From Rhizobium sp. NXC24 (GTDB lineage: Bacteria; Pseudomonadota; Alphaproteobacteria; Rhizobiales; Rhizobiaceae): a DNA stretch of 64,000 nucleotides. Every line of letters starts with the position of its first letter. The stretch's first letter is position 1. Below are positions 28,491 to 37,615 of this stretch, in pieces. Under the pieces are notes generated by a model. That model was not told where the DNA came from. It saw only the letters and a program-made list of their open reading frames with translations, and did no database searches. The stretch is from contig NZ_CP024311.1 in the NCBI RefSeq assembly GCF_002944315.1, positions 162,501 through 226,500 on the forward strand. Reading direction: 5' to 3'. The position numbers and the translations under genes were made by a program.

Positions 28491-31400
28491 ATGAAAAAAG
28501 GTGATCATCTCTTCCTCGTCGACGGCTCCGGTTTCATTTTCCGGGCCTTTCATGCCCTGCCGCCGCTGACGCGCAAATCCGATGGATTGCCGGTCGGCGC
28601 CGTCTCCGGTTTCTGCAACATGCTATGGAAGCTGTTGACCTCGGCGCGCGACACCTCGGTCGGCGTCACGCCGACGCATTTTGCGGTCATCTTCGACTAC
28701 TCCTCGAAGACATTCCGCAAGGATATCTATGATGCCTATAAGGCAAACCGCTCAGCGCCGCCGGAAGAGCTGATCCCGCAATTCGGGCTCATCCGCGAGG
28801 CGACGCGCGCCTTCAACCTGCCTTGCATCGAGACCGACGGCTTCGAGGCCGACGACATCATCGCCACCTATGCCCGCCAGGCCGAGGCGATCGGCGCCGA
28901 TGTCACCATCATCTCCTCCGACAAGGATCTGATGCAGCTCGTCACTCCCATGGTCCATATGTATGACAGCATGAAGGACAAGCAGATCGGCATCCCCGAT
29001 GTCGTCGAGAAGTGGGGCGTGCCGCCGGAAAAGATGATCGACCTGCAGGCCCTGACCGGCGACTCCGTCGACAATGTGCCCGGCATTCCCGGCATCGGCC
29101 CGAAGACGGCGGCGCAGCTTCTGGAGGAGTTCGGCGATCTCGATACGCTGCTCGCCCGCGCCGGAGAGATCAAGCAGCAGAAGCGCCGCGAAAACATCAT
29201 CGCCAATGCCGAGCTCGCCCGGATTTCCCGGCAGTTGGTGACGTTGAGGACCGATGTGCCGCTGGAGCTGCCGCTCGATGCGTTGGTGCTCGAGCCGCAG
29301 AACGGCCCGAAATTGGTCGGCTTCCTGAAGACGATGGAATTCACCTCGCTGACGCGTCGCGTTGCCGATGCCTGCAATTGCGATGCTGCTGCGATCGAAC
29401 CATCCGAGGTCAAGGTCGAATGGGGCGATACCGCCCATGGCCCCGACCTGGATGTCAGCGAAAATGTCGATCTCGTTGCCGGCAGCGAGGTCGCGGCCGA
29501 GGGTGCCTCCGTGCCTGCGCCGGTCGTCAAGTCGCGCATGGCGTCGGAGAGCGCCGCGGAGCCGGCCGAACTCGCCAAGGCGCGGGCGGCAAGCTTTGCC
29601 ACCGCGCCGATCGATCACTCGACATATGTCACCATCCGCGACGTGACCGCGCTTGATCGGTGGATCGCGGACGCGCGCGAAACCGGCATCGTCGCCTTCG
29701 ATACGGAGACGACCTCGCTCGATGCCATGCAGGCCGAAATCGTCGGTTTTTCGCTGGCGATCGCCGATAACCGGAACGATCCCTCCGGCGCGATCATCCG
29801 CGCCGCCTACGTGCCGCTCGGGCACAAGAATGGCGTCGGCGATCTGCTCGGCGGCGGGCTGGTGGACAATCAGATCCCGCTGCGCGATGCCCTTCCGCGA
29901 TTGAAGGACCTGCTTGAAGACACTTCCGTCCTCAAGATCGCGCAGAACCTGAAATACGACTACCTGCTGATGAAGCGCTATGGCATCGAGCTCAAGGCCT
30001 TCGACGACACGATGCTTTTGTCCTATGTGCTTGATGGCGGCGCCAATGCCACGCACGGCATGGACAGCCTGTCGGAGCGTTGGCTCGGCCACAAGCCGAT
30101 CGCCTACAAGGATGTCGCCGGCAGCGGCAAATCCAACGTCACCTTCGATCTCGTCGATATCGACCGCGCCACGGCTTACGCTGCCGAGGATGCCGATGTG
30201 ACACTGCGGCTCTGGCTGGTGCTGAAGCCGCGGTTGGCAGCGGAAAAGCTGACGAGCGTCTATGAGCGCTTGGAGCGGCCGCTGTTGCCGGTTCTCGCCC
30301 ACATGGAAGAACGCGGCATCACCATCGACCGGCAGATCCTGTCGCGCCTCTCCGGCGAGCTGGCGCAGGGCGCCGCAGCCCTTGAGGATGAAATTTACAC
30401 GCTGGCCGGCGAGCGCTTCAACATTGGCTCGCCGAAGCAGCTCGGCGATATTCTCTTCGGCAAGATGGGCCTTGCCGGCGGCAACAAGACCAAGACCGGG
30501 CAATGGTCGACCTCGGCGCAAGTGCTGGAAGACCTGGCGGCCGCCGGCTTCGAGCTGCCGCGCAAGATCGTCGACTGGCGCCAGCTCACCAAGCTGAAAT
30601 CGACCTATACCGATGCGTTGCCGGGCTATGTCCACCCCGAGACCAAACGGGTCCACACCTCCTATTCGCTGGCCTCGACCACGACCGGACGCTTGTCCTC
30701 CTCGGAGCCGAACCTACAGAACATCCCGGTTCGCACGGCTGAGGGCCGCAAGATCCGCACGGCTTTCATTTCGACGCCGGGCCATAAGCTGATCTCCGCC
30801 GACTACAGCCAGATCGAACTGCGTGTGCTGGCGCATGTCGCTAATATCCCGCAGCTCGAACAGGCCTTCGCCGACGGCGTCGATATTCACGCCATGACGG
30901 CATCGGAAATGTTCAGCGTGCCGATCGAGGGCATGCCGAGCGAAGTGCGCCGCCGCGCCAAGGCGATCAATTTCGGCATCATCTACGGCATTTCCGCTTT
31001 CGGTCTCGCCAATCAATTGTCGATCGAGCGCTCGGAAGCCGGCGATTACATCAAGCGGTATTTCGAGCGTTTCCCCGGTATCCGCGACTATATGGAAAGC
31101 ACCAAGCAGGCCGCGCGCGACAAGGGCTATGTCGAGACCATCTTCGGCCGCCGCGTGCATTTTCCGGAAATCCGCTCCTCCAATCCGTCCGTGCGTGCCT
31201 TCAATGAGCGTGCCTCGATCAACGCGCCGATCCAGGGCTCCGCCGCCGACGTCATCCGCCGCGCCATGATCAAGATGGAGCCGGCGCTTGCGGCAGCCGG
31301 CCTCGCCGATCGCGTGCGCATGCTGCTGCAGGTGCACGACGAACTGATCTTCGAAGTCGAAGACGCCGATGTCGAGCGCTCGACGCCGATCATTGTCTCG

Positions 31401-31493
31401 GTGATGGAAAATGCCGCCATGCCGGCGGTGGATATGTCCGTGCCGCTGAAGGTGGACGCCCGCGCCGCCAACAATTGGGATGAAGCCCATTGA
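28491..31493 (+). CDS. polA: DNA polymerase I
   Basis: 1000 aa with all three domains. The 5'-3' exonuclease covers about 1-290 (FLVDGSGFIFRAFHALPPL; LTGDSVDNVPGIPGIGPKTA as H3TH). The 3'-5' exonuclease covers about 370-590 and is intact, with VAFDTETTSLD, LKYDYLLMKRYG and YAAEDADVTLRLW. The polymerase follows with motif A ISADYSQIELRVLAHV, motif B RRAKAINFGIIYGISAFG and motif C LLQVHDELIFEVE. It removes RNA primers and fills gaps. ATG 28491 is preferred over the TTG 28461 extension because homology starts at MKKGDHLFL. Confidence 0.97.
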   Translation: MKKGDHLFLVDGSGFIFRAFHALPPLTRKSDGLPVGAVSGFCNMLWKLLTSARDTSVGVTPTHFAVIFDYSSKTFRKDIYDAYKANRSAPPEELIPQFGLIREATRAFNLPCIETDGFEADDIIATYARQAEAIGADVTIISSDKDLMQLVTPMVHMYDSMKDKQIGIPDVVEKWGVPPEKMIDLQALTGDSVDNVPGIPGIGPKTAAQLLEEFGDLDTLLARAGEIKQQKRRENIIANAELARISRQLVTLRTDVPLELPLDALVLEPQNGPKLVGFLKTMEFTSLTRRVADACNCDAAAIEPSEVKVEWGDTAHGPDLDVSENVDLVAGSEVAAEGASVPAPVVKSRMASESAAEPAELAKARAASFATAPIDHSTYVTIRDVTALDRWIADARETGIVAFDTETTSLDAMQAEIVGFSLAIADNRNDPSGAIIRAAYVPLGHKNGVGDLLGGGLVDNQIPLRDALPRLKDLLEDTSVLKIAQNLKYDYLLMKRYGIELKAFDDTMLLSYVLDGGANATHGMDSLSERWLGHKPIAYKDVAGSGKSNVTFDLVDIDRATAYAAEDADVTLRLWLVLKPRLAAEKLTSVYERLERPLLPVLAHMEERGITIDRQILSRLSGELAQGAAALEDEIYTLAGERFNIGSPKQLGDILFGKMGLAGGNKTKTGQWSTSAQVLEDLAAAGFELPRKIVDWRQLTKLKSTYTDALPGYVHPETKRVHTSYSLASTTTGRLSSSEPNLQNIPVRTAEGRKIRTAFISTPGHKLISADYSQIELRVLAHVANIPQLEQAFADGVDIHAMTASEMFSVPIEGMPSEVRRRAKAINFGIIYGISAFGLANQLSIERSEAGDYIKRYFERFPGIRDYMESTKQAARDKGYVETIFGRRVHFPEIRSSNPSVRAFNERASINAPIQGSAADVIRRAMIKMEPALAAAGLADRVRMLLQVHDELIFEVEDADVERSTPIIVSVMENAAMPAVDMSVPLKVDARAANNWDEAH

Positions 31494-31571
31494 GCCGCGG
31501 GCGCAGCAGGAGGCGGTGAGAGATCCGCGATTTGGTGTGCAAAAAAATGCGTCAGGCGGAACACCGGCCGC

Positions 31572-32174
31572 TTACTTCCCAATCAGCGCTTCCAGCACGG
31601 CAATGATAGCGCGTTCGGCCTCGTCGAGCGTGCCGCTATTGTCGATATCAGCGACGTCGTAGCTGCCGTTGACGGTGAGCGAGCTACGTTCCAGCCGCTT
31701 CAGCACATCCTCGCGGCTTTCGCGACCGCGTGCCATCAGCCGCTCTGCCAATACCTCGCGCCGCGCCGTGACATTGATGACTTTCAATTGCGGAAAGGCG
31801 GTCTGGAAGCGGTCGAGCACCGAACGCGAGCCGTTGGCGATGACGAGATGGCCGCGGGCAAGCTCCTCCCTGACCGCGGCCGGAATTCCGTATTTCAGCC
31901 CATGCGCTTCCCAGGAGACGGCGAAGGCGCCGGCGCGCTCCATGGCGTCGAAATCGGCGTCCGAGACGCTTTTGTGATCCTCGTTGCCGGCATCGCTTTC
32001 CCGGGTGATGACGCGGCGGACGAAATGAACATCCGGCCGGCCGGCAAAATGCCGGGCGGCAAGATTCATCAGCGTATCCTTGCCGGCCCCACTCGGTCCG
32101 ACCACCACGGCCATGATGCCGACGGTATCGGCCGATAGGCCGTTAGCCGGCTTTATGTGGGCCTCGACCGTCAT
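31572..32174 (-). CDS. phnN: Ribose 1,5-bisphosphate phosphokinase PhnN
   Basis: 200 aa of the guanylate-kinase-like P-loop fold, with GPSGAGKDTLM near residue 27 and VIANGSRSVLDRF near 112. PhnN phosphorylates ribose 1,5-bisphosphate with ATP to give PRPP, the last step of the C-P lyase route. Its ATG overlaps the phnM stop by 4 nt. It is the last gene of the phn region. Confidence 0.93.
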   Translation of the reverse strand: MTVEAHIKPANGLSADTVGIMAVVVGPSGAGKDTLMNLAARHFAGRPDVHFVRRVITRESDAGNEDHKSVSDADFDAMERAGAFAVSWEAHGLKYGIPAAVREELARGHLVIANGSRSVLDRFQTAFPQLKVINVTARREVLAERLMARGRESREDVLKRLERSSLTVNGSYDVADIDNSGTLDEAERAIIAVLEALIGK

Positions 32175-33310
32175 GCGACACGCCGTCCTTCTCGCCAGAC
32201 CGAGCGCGTCACCGGCACACCATGATCGCGACGGACGCGCACGAGATCGGCGCGCAGGCCCTCGGCGATGCGGCCACGGTCGTTCAGGCTGACGGTCTTT
32301 GCGGGGGTTGCGGTCACCATGGCGATCGCCCGCGGCAGCGAAATGCTCTCCACCTCGTCGGCGAGGATGAAGGGAGCATGCAGCAGGCTGAGCGGCACAT
32401 AATCGGAGGACAGAACGTCGAGGACTCCGAGTTCGGCGAGATCGCGGGCGGCGATATTGCCGGAATGCGACTTGCCACGAACGATGTTAGGCGCGCCCAT
32501 CAGCACGCTCATGCCCGCGCCGTGCGACGCCTTGGCGGCGTCGATGCTGGTCGGGAATTCCGCAAGGCGAACGCCATAATTGATGGCTTCGTCAACATGG
32601 GCGAGCGTCGCATCGTCATGGCTGGCGATGGTGATGCCGCGCTCGGCGCAGACCTTGGAGATGGCGTCGCGATGTGGGGTCGCGTATTTGGCCGATTCTT
32701 CCTGGCGCTTGGCGACGAAACGGGCAAAGGCCTCGTCGCTCAAGCCGCGCTTCTTCTGATAGTAGAAGATGTATTGATCCATGGTCTGGAACTGGCGCTG
32801 GCCGGGCGCGTGATCCATCAGCGAGACCAGGCGAACATAAGGATCTTTCTCGAAGTCCTGGAAGTGATCGAGGACGTTGTCGGCGGAGACTTCGCAACGC
32901 AGGTGGATCAGGTGTTCGGCGCGCAGCCGATCTTCGCGCTCTGCCGCCTGGATCGCGTCGGCCATGTCGCGCATCTCGCCGCGCTCGAAACCGCCGTCTT
33001 CATCCGAGCCCATGCGCAAGCAGTCGAATACTGTGGTGATGCCGGAGGTGACGATCTGGGCGTCATGCGCCTGGATGGCGGCCGTCTTGTTCCAGCGCAC
33101 GCCGGGGCGCGGCGAATAATGGGCTTCCAGATGGTCCGTGTGCAGTTCGACCAGGCCGGGGATCAGGTAATCGCCCTCGAAATCCTCGCCGATAGCGGAC
33201 TTACCTTCGGAAATGCCGGCAATGCGACCGTCACGGATCAGCACGGAGCCTTCGACGATCTTGTCTTCGAGGACGATGCGGGCGTTGGAAAGGACGGTTT
33301 CTTTGGTCAT
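32171..33310 (-). CDS. phnM: RPnTP hydrolase PhnM
   Basis: 379 aa of the amidohydrolase superfamily. Metal-site motifs are GLVELHTDHLEAHYSPRPGV near 52, RCEVSADN near 137 and ASHDDATLAHVDEA near 234. PhnM releases pyrophosphate from the phosphonate ribosyl triphosphate made by the PhnGHIL complex, giving the monophosphate substrate of PhnJ. It sits between the DUF1045 gene (17-nt gap) and phnN (4-nt overlap). Confidence 0.95.
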   Translation of the reverse strand: MTKETVLSNARIVLEDKIVEGSVLIRDGRIAGISEGKSAIGEDFEGDYLIPGLVELHTDHLEAHYSPRPGVRWNKTAAIQAHDAQIVTSGITTVFDCLRMGSDEDGGFERGEMRDMADAIQAAEREDRLRAEHLIHLRCEVSADNVLDHFQDFEKDPYVRLVSLMDHAPGQRQFQTMDQYIFYYQKKRGLSDEAFARFVAKRQEESAKYATPHRDAISKVCAERGITIASHDDATLAHVDEAINYGVRLAEFPTSIDAAKASHGAGMSVLMGAPNIVRGKSHSGNIAARDLAELGVLDVLSSDYVPLSLLHAPFILADEVESISLPRAIAMVTATPAKTVSLNDRGRIAEGLRADLVRVRRDHGVPVTRSVWREGRRVA

Positions 33311-33326
33311 GTCAGGTCTTTCGCTA

Positions 33327-34013
33327 TTAGGCGCCGGAAAGCGGCAGCCAGGAACGGACGGTAAAGGGAGCGCCGCGCTCTTCTTCGATAAAGACGGCGA
33401 GGCCGGAAACGTGAAGCGCTTTGCCGATATGGTCGGCGAAGCGCGCGCGCAGGACGTCGTGCATGTCGGCTTGACGTTCGGTGGGGACGCGCCCCGTCAA
33501 CGTCATATGGAAGCGGAACTCGTCATTGACGTAGGGATAGCCCCAGCACAACAGATTGGCGCGCTGCGGTTCCGTCAGGCCTTCCGGCTTGCGCCGGGCT
33601 ATGTCGTGATCCGAAAGCGGCGCACGGAACGGTTCGAAAGCCTTGACCACGCGCGAGGCAAAATCCTGCAGCGGCTGGTAAAGCGAGCCGGGCACGAGCG
33701 CGAAGAAATGACCGAGCTGGCCCAAGACCAACTCTGGAATGGTGAAAGCCTTGGTCTGTGAGGCAAATTCTGTGGCGACATCGAGAAGATCGCGCTCGGT
33801 CACCGAGCCGGCAAGCTCGAAAGGTGCCTTCAGCGTGGCGTGAAAGCCGTAGCGGCGCGGATCGGCGGTCAGCTCGGCATGGTCTTCCGACACGGGACCC
33901 ATGGCCTTGTCCGAGAAAATCTCATCGGAAAATGCATCGCGGCCCAGCCAGAGAGCGGCAAGCGCGGTCAACGGATCGTCTTTGGGCGGCGTGAAATAGA
34001 GAGCATAGCGCAA
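33327..34013 (-). CDS. DUF1045 phosphonate-operon protein with 2H phosphoesterase motifs
   Basis: 228 aa, beginning at TTG 34013 (RYALYFTPP follows), with aaggaa upstream. No in-frame ATG lies close by. Two His-x-Thr motifs are separated by about 110 residues: FHATL (H58) and FHMTL (H169), the pattern of the 2H phosphoesterase superfamily that acts on cyclic phosphates. Proteins of this family are known as phosphonate-operon proteins without a firmly assigned step. It precedes phnM and phnN. Because no phnP is seen, it could open the ribosyl cyclic phosphate produced by PhnJ; this is inference. Confidence 0.85.
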   Translation of the reverse strand: MRYALYFTPPKDDPLTALAALWLGRDAFSDEIFSDKAMGPVSEDHAELTADPRRYGFHATLKAPFELAGSVTERDLLDVATEFASQTKAFTIPELVLGQLGHFFALVPGSLYQPLQDFASRVVKAFEPFRAPLSDHDIARRKPEGLTEPQRANLLCWGYPYVNDEFRFHMTLTGRVPTERQADMHDVLRARFADHIGKALHVSGLAVFIEEERGAPFTVRSWLPLSGA

Positions 34014-34201
34014 GGCTGCATTCCTTGGAAAAATCGGCTGCGCGAGACACTGTTGGGTGATTTGCGACAAACCGCAAGAGCAGCAAGGCAGCAGCGGTTC
34101 GAATCCGGCTAAAGCGGGTTCGAGCAATGTTGTCTTGCCGACCTGCGCTACCGGATTCCCGTGACAAAATGATGATGCGCCACGATTTTTCTGAAGGCTT
34201 C

Positions 34202-35548
34202 TTACCGGTTCTGCGTCCCCATCAGGCGTGAGCGCAGCGCGTTGGAACCGGCATCGAACAGGAAGACGACGATCAGGATCAGCAGCACCATATAGGCGAC
34301 GTTTTCCCAATTGGCGTTGGTGCGCATGGCTTCCCAAAGTTTGAGGCCGATGCCGCCGGCGCCGACTGCGCCGATGATGGTGGCGCCGCGCACATTCGAT
34401 TCCCATTGATAGAGCGTCTGGCTGACGATGACGGGAACGATCTGCGGCATGATACCGTAGCGATGCACGAGAACCGTCGAGGAGCCCGTCGATTTGACGC
34501 CTTCGCGCGGCTTGTTGTCGATGTTCTCCAGCCCTTCGGAGTAGAGCTTGCCCAGCGTGCCGGTCTCCGTCAGGAAGATCGCACCGCTGCCGGCAAGCGG
34601 GCCGGGGCCGAAGGCGCGGGTCAGGAACAACGCCCAGATCAGCATGTCGACCGAACGCAGGAAGTCGAAGAAGCGCTTCAATATCTGATTGACCAGGCGG
34701 CTCGGCGTGATGTTGCGGGCCGCAAGGAAGGAGAGCGGGAAGGCGGCGAGCGATCCCAGCAGCGTGCCGAGGAAGGCCATGACGATGGTCTGGAACAGCT
34801 TGGTCCAGACGTCCCCATGCTGCCAGGCGCCATTGTTCCAAATGTTGTCGAAGGCCAGCGAGAGATTGGATTGCGCCGGGTCGAGGCGCGGCCCGGAGAC
34901 GATCAGGCCGATCACTTCGCTTGCCGGCTTGTCGAAGAAAGGCGAGTGCGTGTCGAAGACAAAATTCGCCCAGCCGAGGAAACGCTTGCGGATCTTCACG
35001 CGGTCGGTGGAAATGCTGACGTCGCCGGCAAAGCCCATATTGGCGAGGATGTTATCGTCATAGACCGTGATCCACGACGGCGGCGGTTCCGAGCCGAGGA
35101 GCTTCGGCGCGTCGCCGGTGAAGTCGATCGGAACGGTGACGCCATGCGCGGTCAGGATCGCTTGCGTCTTCGTCACCGTTACGCTGCGGCCGGTGCCGCT
35201 GACCGAGATCGTCAGGCTGCCGTCGGGATTGTTCGTCACCCAATCTGGGTGCGGATTATCGCCGAGCGGCGAAAAACGCGGATATTTGACGCTGATCTTG
35301 TCGCCTGAAACGTGGAATTCCGGCTGCACGTCGTAGCTGATCCATTCGCTGAGATAGATGCCGACGCGTTCCCAATGCGCCTCAGCGATGATCTTCGGCA
35401 GGTCGAAGAACCAGACGGCGTAGATGCCGTAAAGGATCACGCCGAGAAAGATCATCAGCGCGCCGAAGCGCTGGCGGAATGATCGGTGCAGGATCTCCGG
35501 ATAGCGTGCTTCGATTTCCTGCATGCGACCGGCGTCGATGACGGACAT
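34202..35548 (-). CDS. phnE: Phosphonate ABC transporter permease PhnE2
   Basis: 448 aa. An N-terminal helix (ALMIFLGVILYGIYAVWFF, about 35) is followed by a large periplasmic-type insert (about 60-230) and a C-terminal permease block. That block carries LGTLLGSLAAFPLSFLAARN and the loop around GIGLKLWEAMRTNANWENVA. It pairs with PhnE1 to make the channel. The start at 35548 has gagg upstream and lies 8 nt after the phnE1 stop; the 20-residue longer form would overlap phnE1. The insert makes it longer than the usual 270-aa PhnE and is typical of the rhizobial phoT-like form. Confidence 0.92.
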   Translation of the reverse strand: MSVIDAGRMQEIEARYPEILHRSFRQRFGALMIFLGVILYGIYAVWFFDLPKIIAEAHWERVGIYLSEWISYDVQPEFHVSGDKISVKYPRFSPLGDNPHPDWVTNNPDGSLTISVSGTGRSVTVTKTQAILTAHGVTVPIDFTGDAPKLLGSEPPPSWITVYDDNILANMGFAGDVSISTDRVKIRKRFLGWANFVFDTHSPFFDKPASEVIGLIVSGPRLDPAQSNLSLAFDNIWNNGAWQHGDVWTKLFQTIVMAFLGTLLGSLAAFPLSFLAARNITPSRLVNQILKRFFDFLRSVDMLIWALFLTRAFGPGPLAGSGAIFLTETGTLGKLYSEGLENIDNKPREGVKSTGSSTVLVHRYGIMPQIVPVIVSQTLYQWESNVRGATIIGAVGAGGIGLKLWEAMRTNANWENVAYMVLLILIVVFLFDAGSNALRSRLMGTQNR

Positions 35549-35556
35549 GGGCAACC

Positions 35557-36537
35557 TCAGTGTTGCAGAAGGAAGGCATGTTCGCCGACGAGACGGCGAC
35601 GGAGCCATGCGGAAAATTGGTCGACGGCAACGATCGTCACGAAAAGCAGCAGCACGAGCGCTACCGTCTTGGCGCCGAAGCCGCGCGAGATCGAAAGCTT
35701 CAGCTCCTCGCCGATGCCGCCGCCGCCGACGGCGCCGATGATGGTGGAGGCTCGGACATTGATCTCCAGGCGCAGCAGCACATAGGACATGAAATTCGGC
35801 AGAACCTGCGGCAGCGCGGCGAAGCGAACGCGCTCCGTCCAGCTCGCGCCGACCGCCCTCATGCCCTCGTCGGGCTTCATGTCGATATTCTCGATCACTT
35901 CGTAGAACAGCTTGCCGAGTGCCCCGATCGTATGCAGGCCGACGGCGATGATGGCAGCGATCGGGCCGATCGACAGGATCGCCGAAAACAGGCCGGCGAT
36001 GACGATTTCGGGAAAGGCGCGCAGCAATTCCATGAAGCGTTTGGTCACCAGACGAACCGGATGCGACGGCGACATGTTGCGCGCGGCAAAGAAGCTGAGG
36101 GGCAGGGCGACGACGAAGCCGATGATGGTGGAAACCAGCGCCACGTTGATCGTGATGATCATCAGCTCGAAATATTCAGGAATATAGAAGTTGCCCCAGA
36201 CATAGACGCGGCCGTTCGGAAAATTGAACTCCTCGCCGCCGACGCCGTTTGCGCCATTGGGGCTCGGCAAGTCGAAGAGCGCGCGATAAACGTCGGCCCA
36301 ATCCTTGGGGATGAGCCAGCTCAGGAAATCGAAAAGATGCGGCAGGCGATCGAAGAAATGGCCGGCATTGCTCTCGTCGGCAAAGCGCACGGAGCTGACG
36401 AAGGCGATGATCAGGATCAGCAGGCCGATGCCGGTATAGAGGCGGCGGCGCGCCACCATCCTGCTCCAGGCGTCACCGATATCCTTGGCGCCCTGGGGAG
36501 CGCCTTGCGTCTGTAGCTGAGTATCGGCAATCGTCAT
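35557..36537 (-). CDS. phnE: Phosphonate ABC transporter permease PhnE1
   Basis: 326 aa with about six transmembrane helices. Permease features: LPLSFFAARNMSPSHPVRLV near 150, a central helix pair with IVIAGLFSAILSIGPIAAII, and the coupling loop GGGGIGEELKLSISRGFG near 270. It forms the phosphonate/phosphate channel with PhnE2, served by PhnD outside and PhnC inside. A GC-rich hairpin separates it from phnD. Confidence 0.93.
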   Translation of the reverse strand: MTIADTQLQTQGAPQGAKDIGDAWSRMVARRRLYTGIGLLILIIAFVSSVRFADESNAGHFFDRLPHLFDFLSWLIPKDWADVYRALFDLPSPNGANGVGGEEFNFPNGRVYVWGNFYIPEYFELMIITINVALVSTIIGFVVALPLSFFAARNMSPSHPVRLVTKRFMELLRAFPEIVIAGLFSAILSIGPIAAIIAVGLHTIGALGKLFYEVIENIDMKPDEGMRAVGASWTERVRFAALPQVLPNFMSYVLLRLEINVRASTIIGAVGGGGIGEELKLSISRGFGAKTVALVLLLFVTIVAVDQFSAWLRRRLVGEHAFLLQH

Positions 36538-36577
36538 GAATGTCCTGCCCTTGATGTCCTGCCCTTGTGATAGGAAA

Positions 36578-36601
36578 AGGGCGGCCGTCGCCGGCCGCCC
36601 T
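36578..36601 (-). terminator. Hairpin between phnD and phnE1
   Basis: A 10-bp stem agggcggccg / cggccgccct around tcgc in the 80-nt phnD-phnE1 spacer. A partial terminator here would give an excess of the binding protein. Next to it, at about 36540-36570, tgtcctgcccttga is repeated in tandem. Confidence 0.6.
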
Positions 36602-36617
36602 GCAGTCTGGATAGGGA

Positions 36618-37523
36618 TTAGCCGCCGATGGCAGCCTTGCGAACTTCGACAACGGCCTTGTAGAAGTCCGGGTTCACCTTGACGTAGCCCTTGAAGTCAC
36701 CGCCTTCGATCGCCGAGAAGCACTTGGCATCGGTGGTCGGGAGCTTCAGGAAGAAGTCGGTCAGCTTGGCCTGCCATTCGGTGCCGAGGGCGTTGCGAAC
36801 GACGAGCGGGCCGTTCGGGATCAGCGGCGAACGCCAGACTTCGACGAGCTTGTTCGGATCGACGGCGCCCTTGTCGACTTCCTTGTGGAAGGTACCGGAG
36901 GTGTAGCCGTCCTTGAAATCGCCGAGGCCCGACGAATCGTCAACGGCAACGTCGACCTTGCCGTCATAGGCGGCGAGCAGGTTGTTCTCGTGACCGCCGT
37001 TGAACTGGGTCGAAGCGAAGAACTTGTCGTTCGGCATGCCGGTGGTCTTCGGAATCTGCGTCAGCGGAACGAGATAGCCCGAAGTGGAGTCCGGATCGGC
37101 GTAGCCGAGCTTCTTGCCCTTGGCGTCGGCGATCGTCTTGATGCCGGAGGACTTCAGAGCGAGACCGATCGAGTAATAGCCGGTCGAGCCGTCCGTCTGC
37201 TGCGTGGTCAGGATCGGGGTAACGGCCTTCGGGTCCTTGATGTAGGTGGCTGCATAGCCGGAAGAGCCGAGTTCGGCGAAGTCGAGCGTGCCGCCGAGCA
37301 GGCCCTGGATAACGCCGTCATAGTCGGCAGCCGGGAACAGCGATACCTTCTCGAAACCGAACTCCTTCTTCAGGTGGTCGGAGAGGCAGGCGTAGTTGCG
37401 CAGGCGGTCGGCTTCGTTTTCGCCACCGAGAATACCAACGCGGAATTCCTTGATGTCCTGAGCGGCAGCGCCGCCAGCGAGCGCGAGAAGCGCCGTGGCT
37501 GCGAGAAGGGTCTTCTTCAACAT
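36618..37523 (-). CDS. phnD: Phosphonate ABC transporter substrate-binding protein PhnD
   Basis: 301 aa. A signal peptide ends at GGAAAQ-DI. The mature protein is a PhnD-type periplasmic binding protein, with RVGILGGENEADRL at the N terminus, ELGSSGYAATYIKDPKAV near 86, and YADPDSTSGYLVPL near 146 (phosph(on)ate-binding Ser/Thr cluster). It delivers phosphonates, perhaps also phosphate, to PhnE1E2. Confidence 0.94.
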   Translation of the reverse strand: MLKKTLLAATALLALAGGAAAQDIKEFRVGILGGENEADRLRNYACLSDHLKKEFGFEKVSLFPAADYDGVIQGLLGGTLDFAELGSSGYAATYIKDPKAVTPILTTQQTDGSTGYYSIGLALKSSGIKTIADAKGKKLGYADPDSTSGYLVPLTQIPKTTGMPNDKFFASTQFNGGHENNLLAAYDGKVDVAVDDSSGLGDFKDGYTSGTFHKEVDKGAVDPNKLVEVWRSPLIPNGPLVVRNALGTEWQAKLTDFFLKLPTTDAKCFSAIEGGDFKGYVKVNPDFYKAVVEVRKAAIGG

Positions 37524-37615
37524 GGGTTCGTCTCCTGATTAACCGGTGTCCCCGGATGTCTTCGGTCTAGAAGAAATGCGCCCTTGACGCGGGCCTTCGA
37601 TCGCGGCCGTCTCGC

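Noticed and set aside
28752..30656. 634-codon open frame on the minus strand opposite polA
   Set aside because: Fully inside polA, whose three domains are intact. No similarity and no ribosome-binding site.
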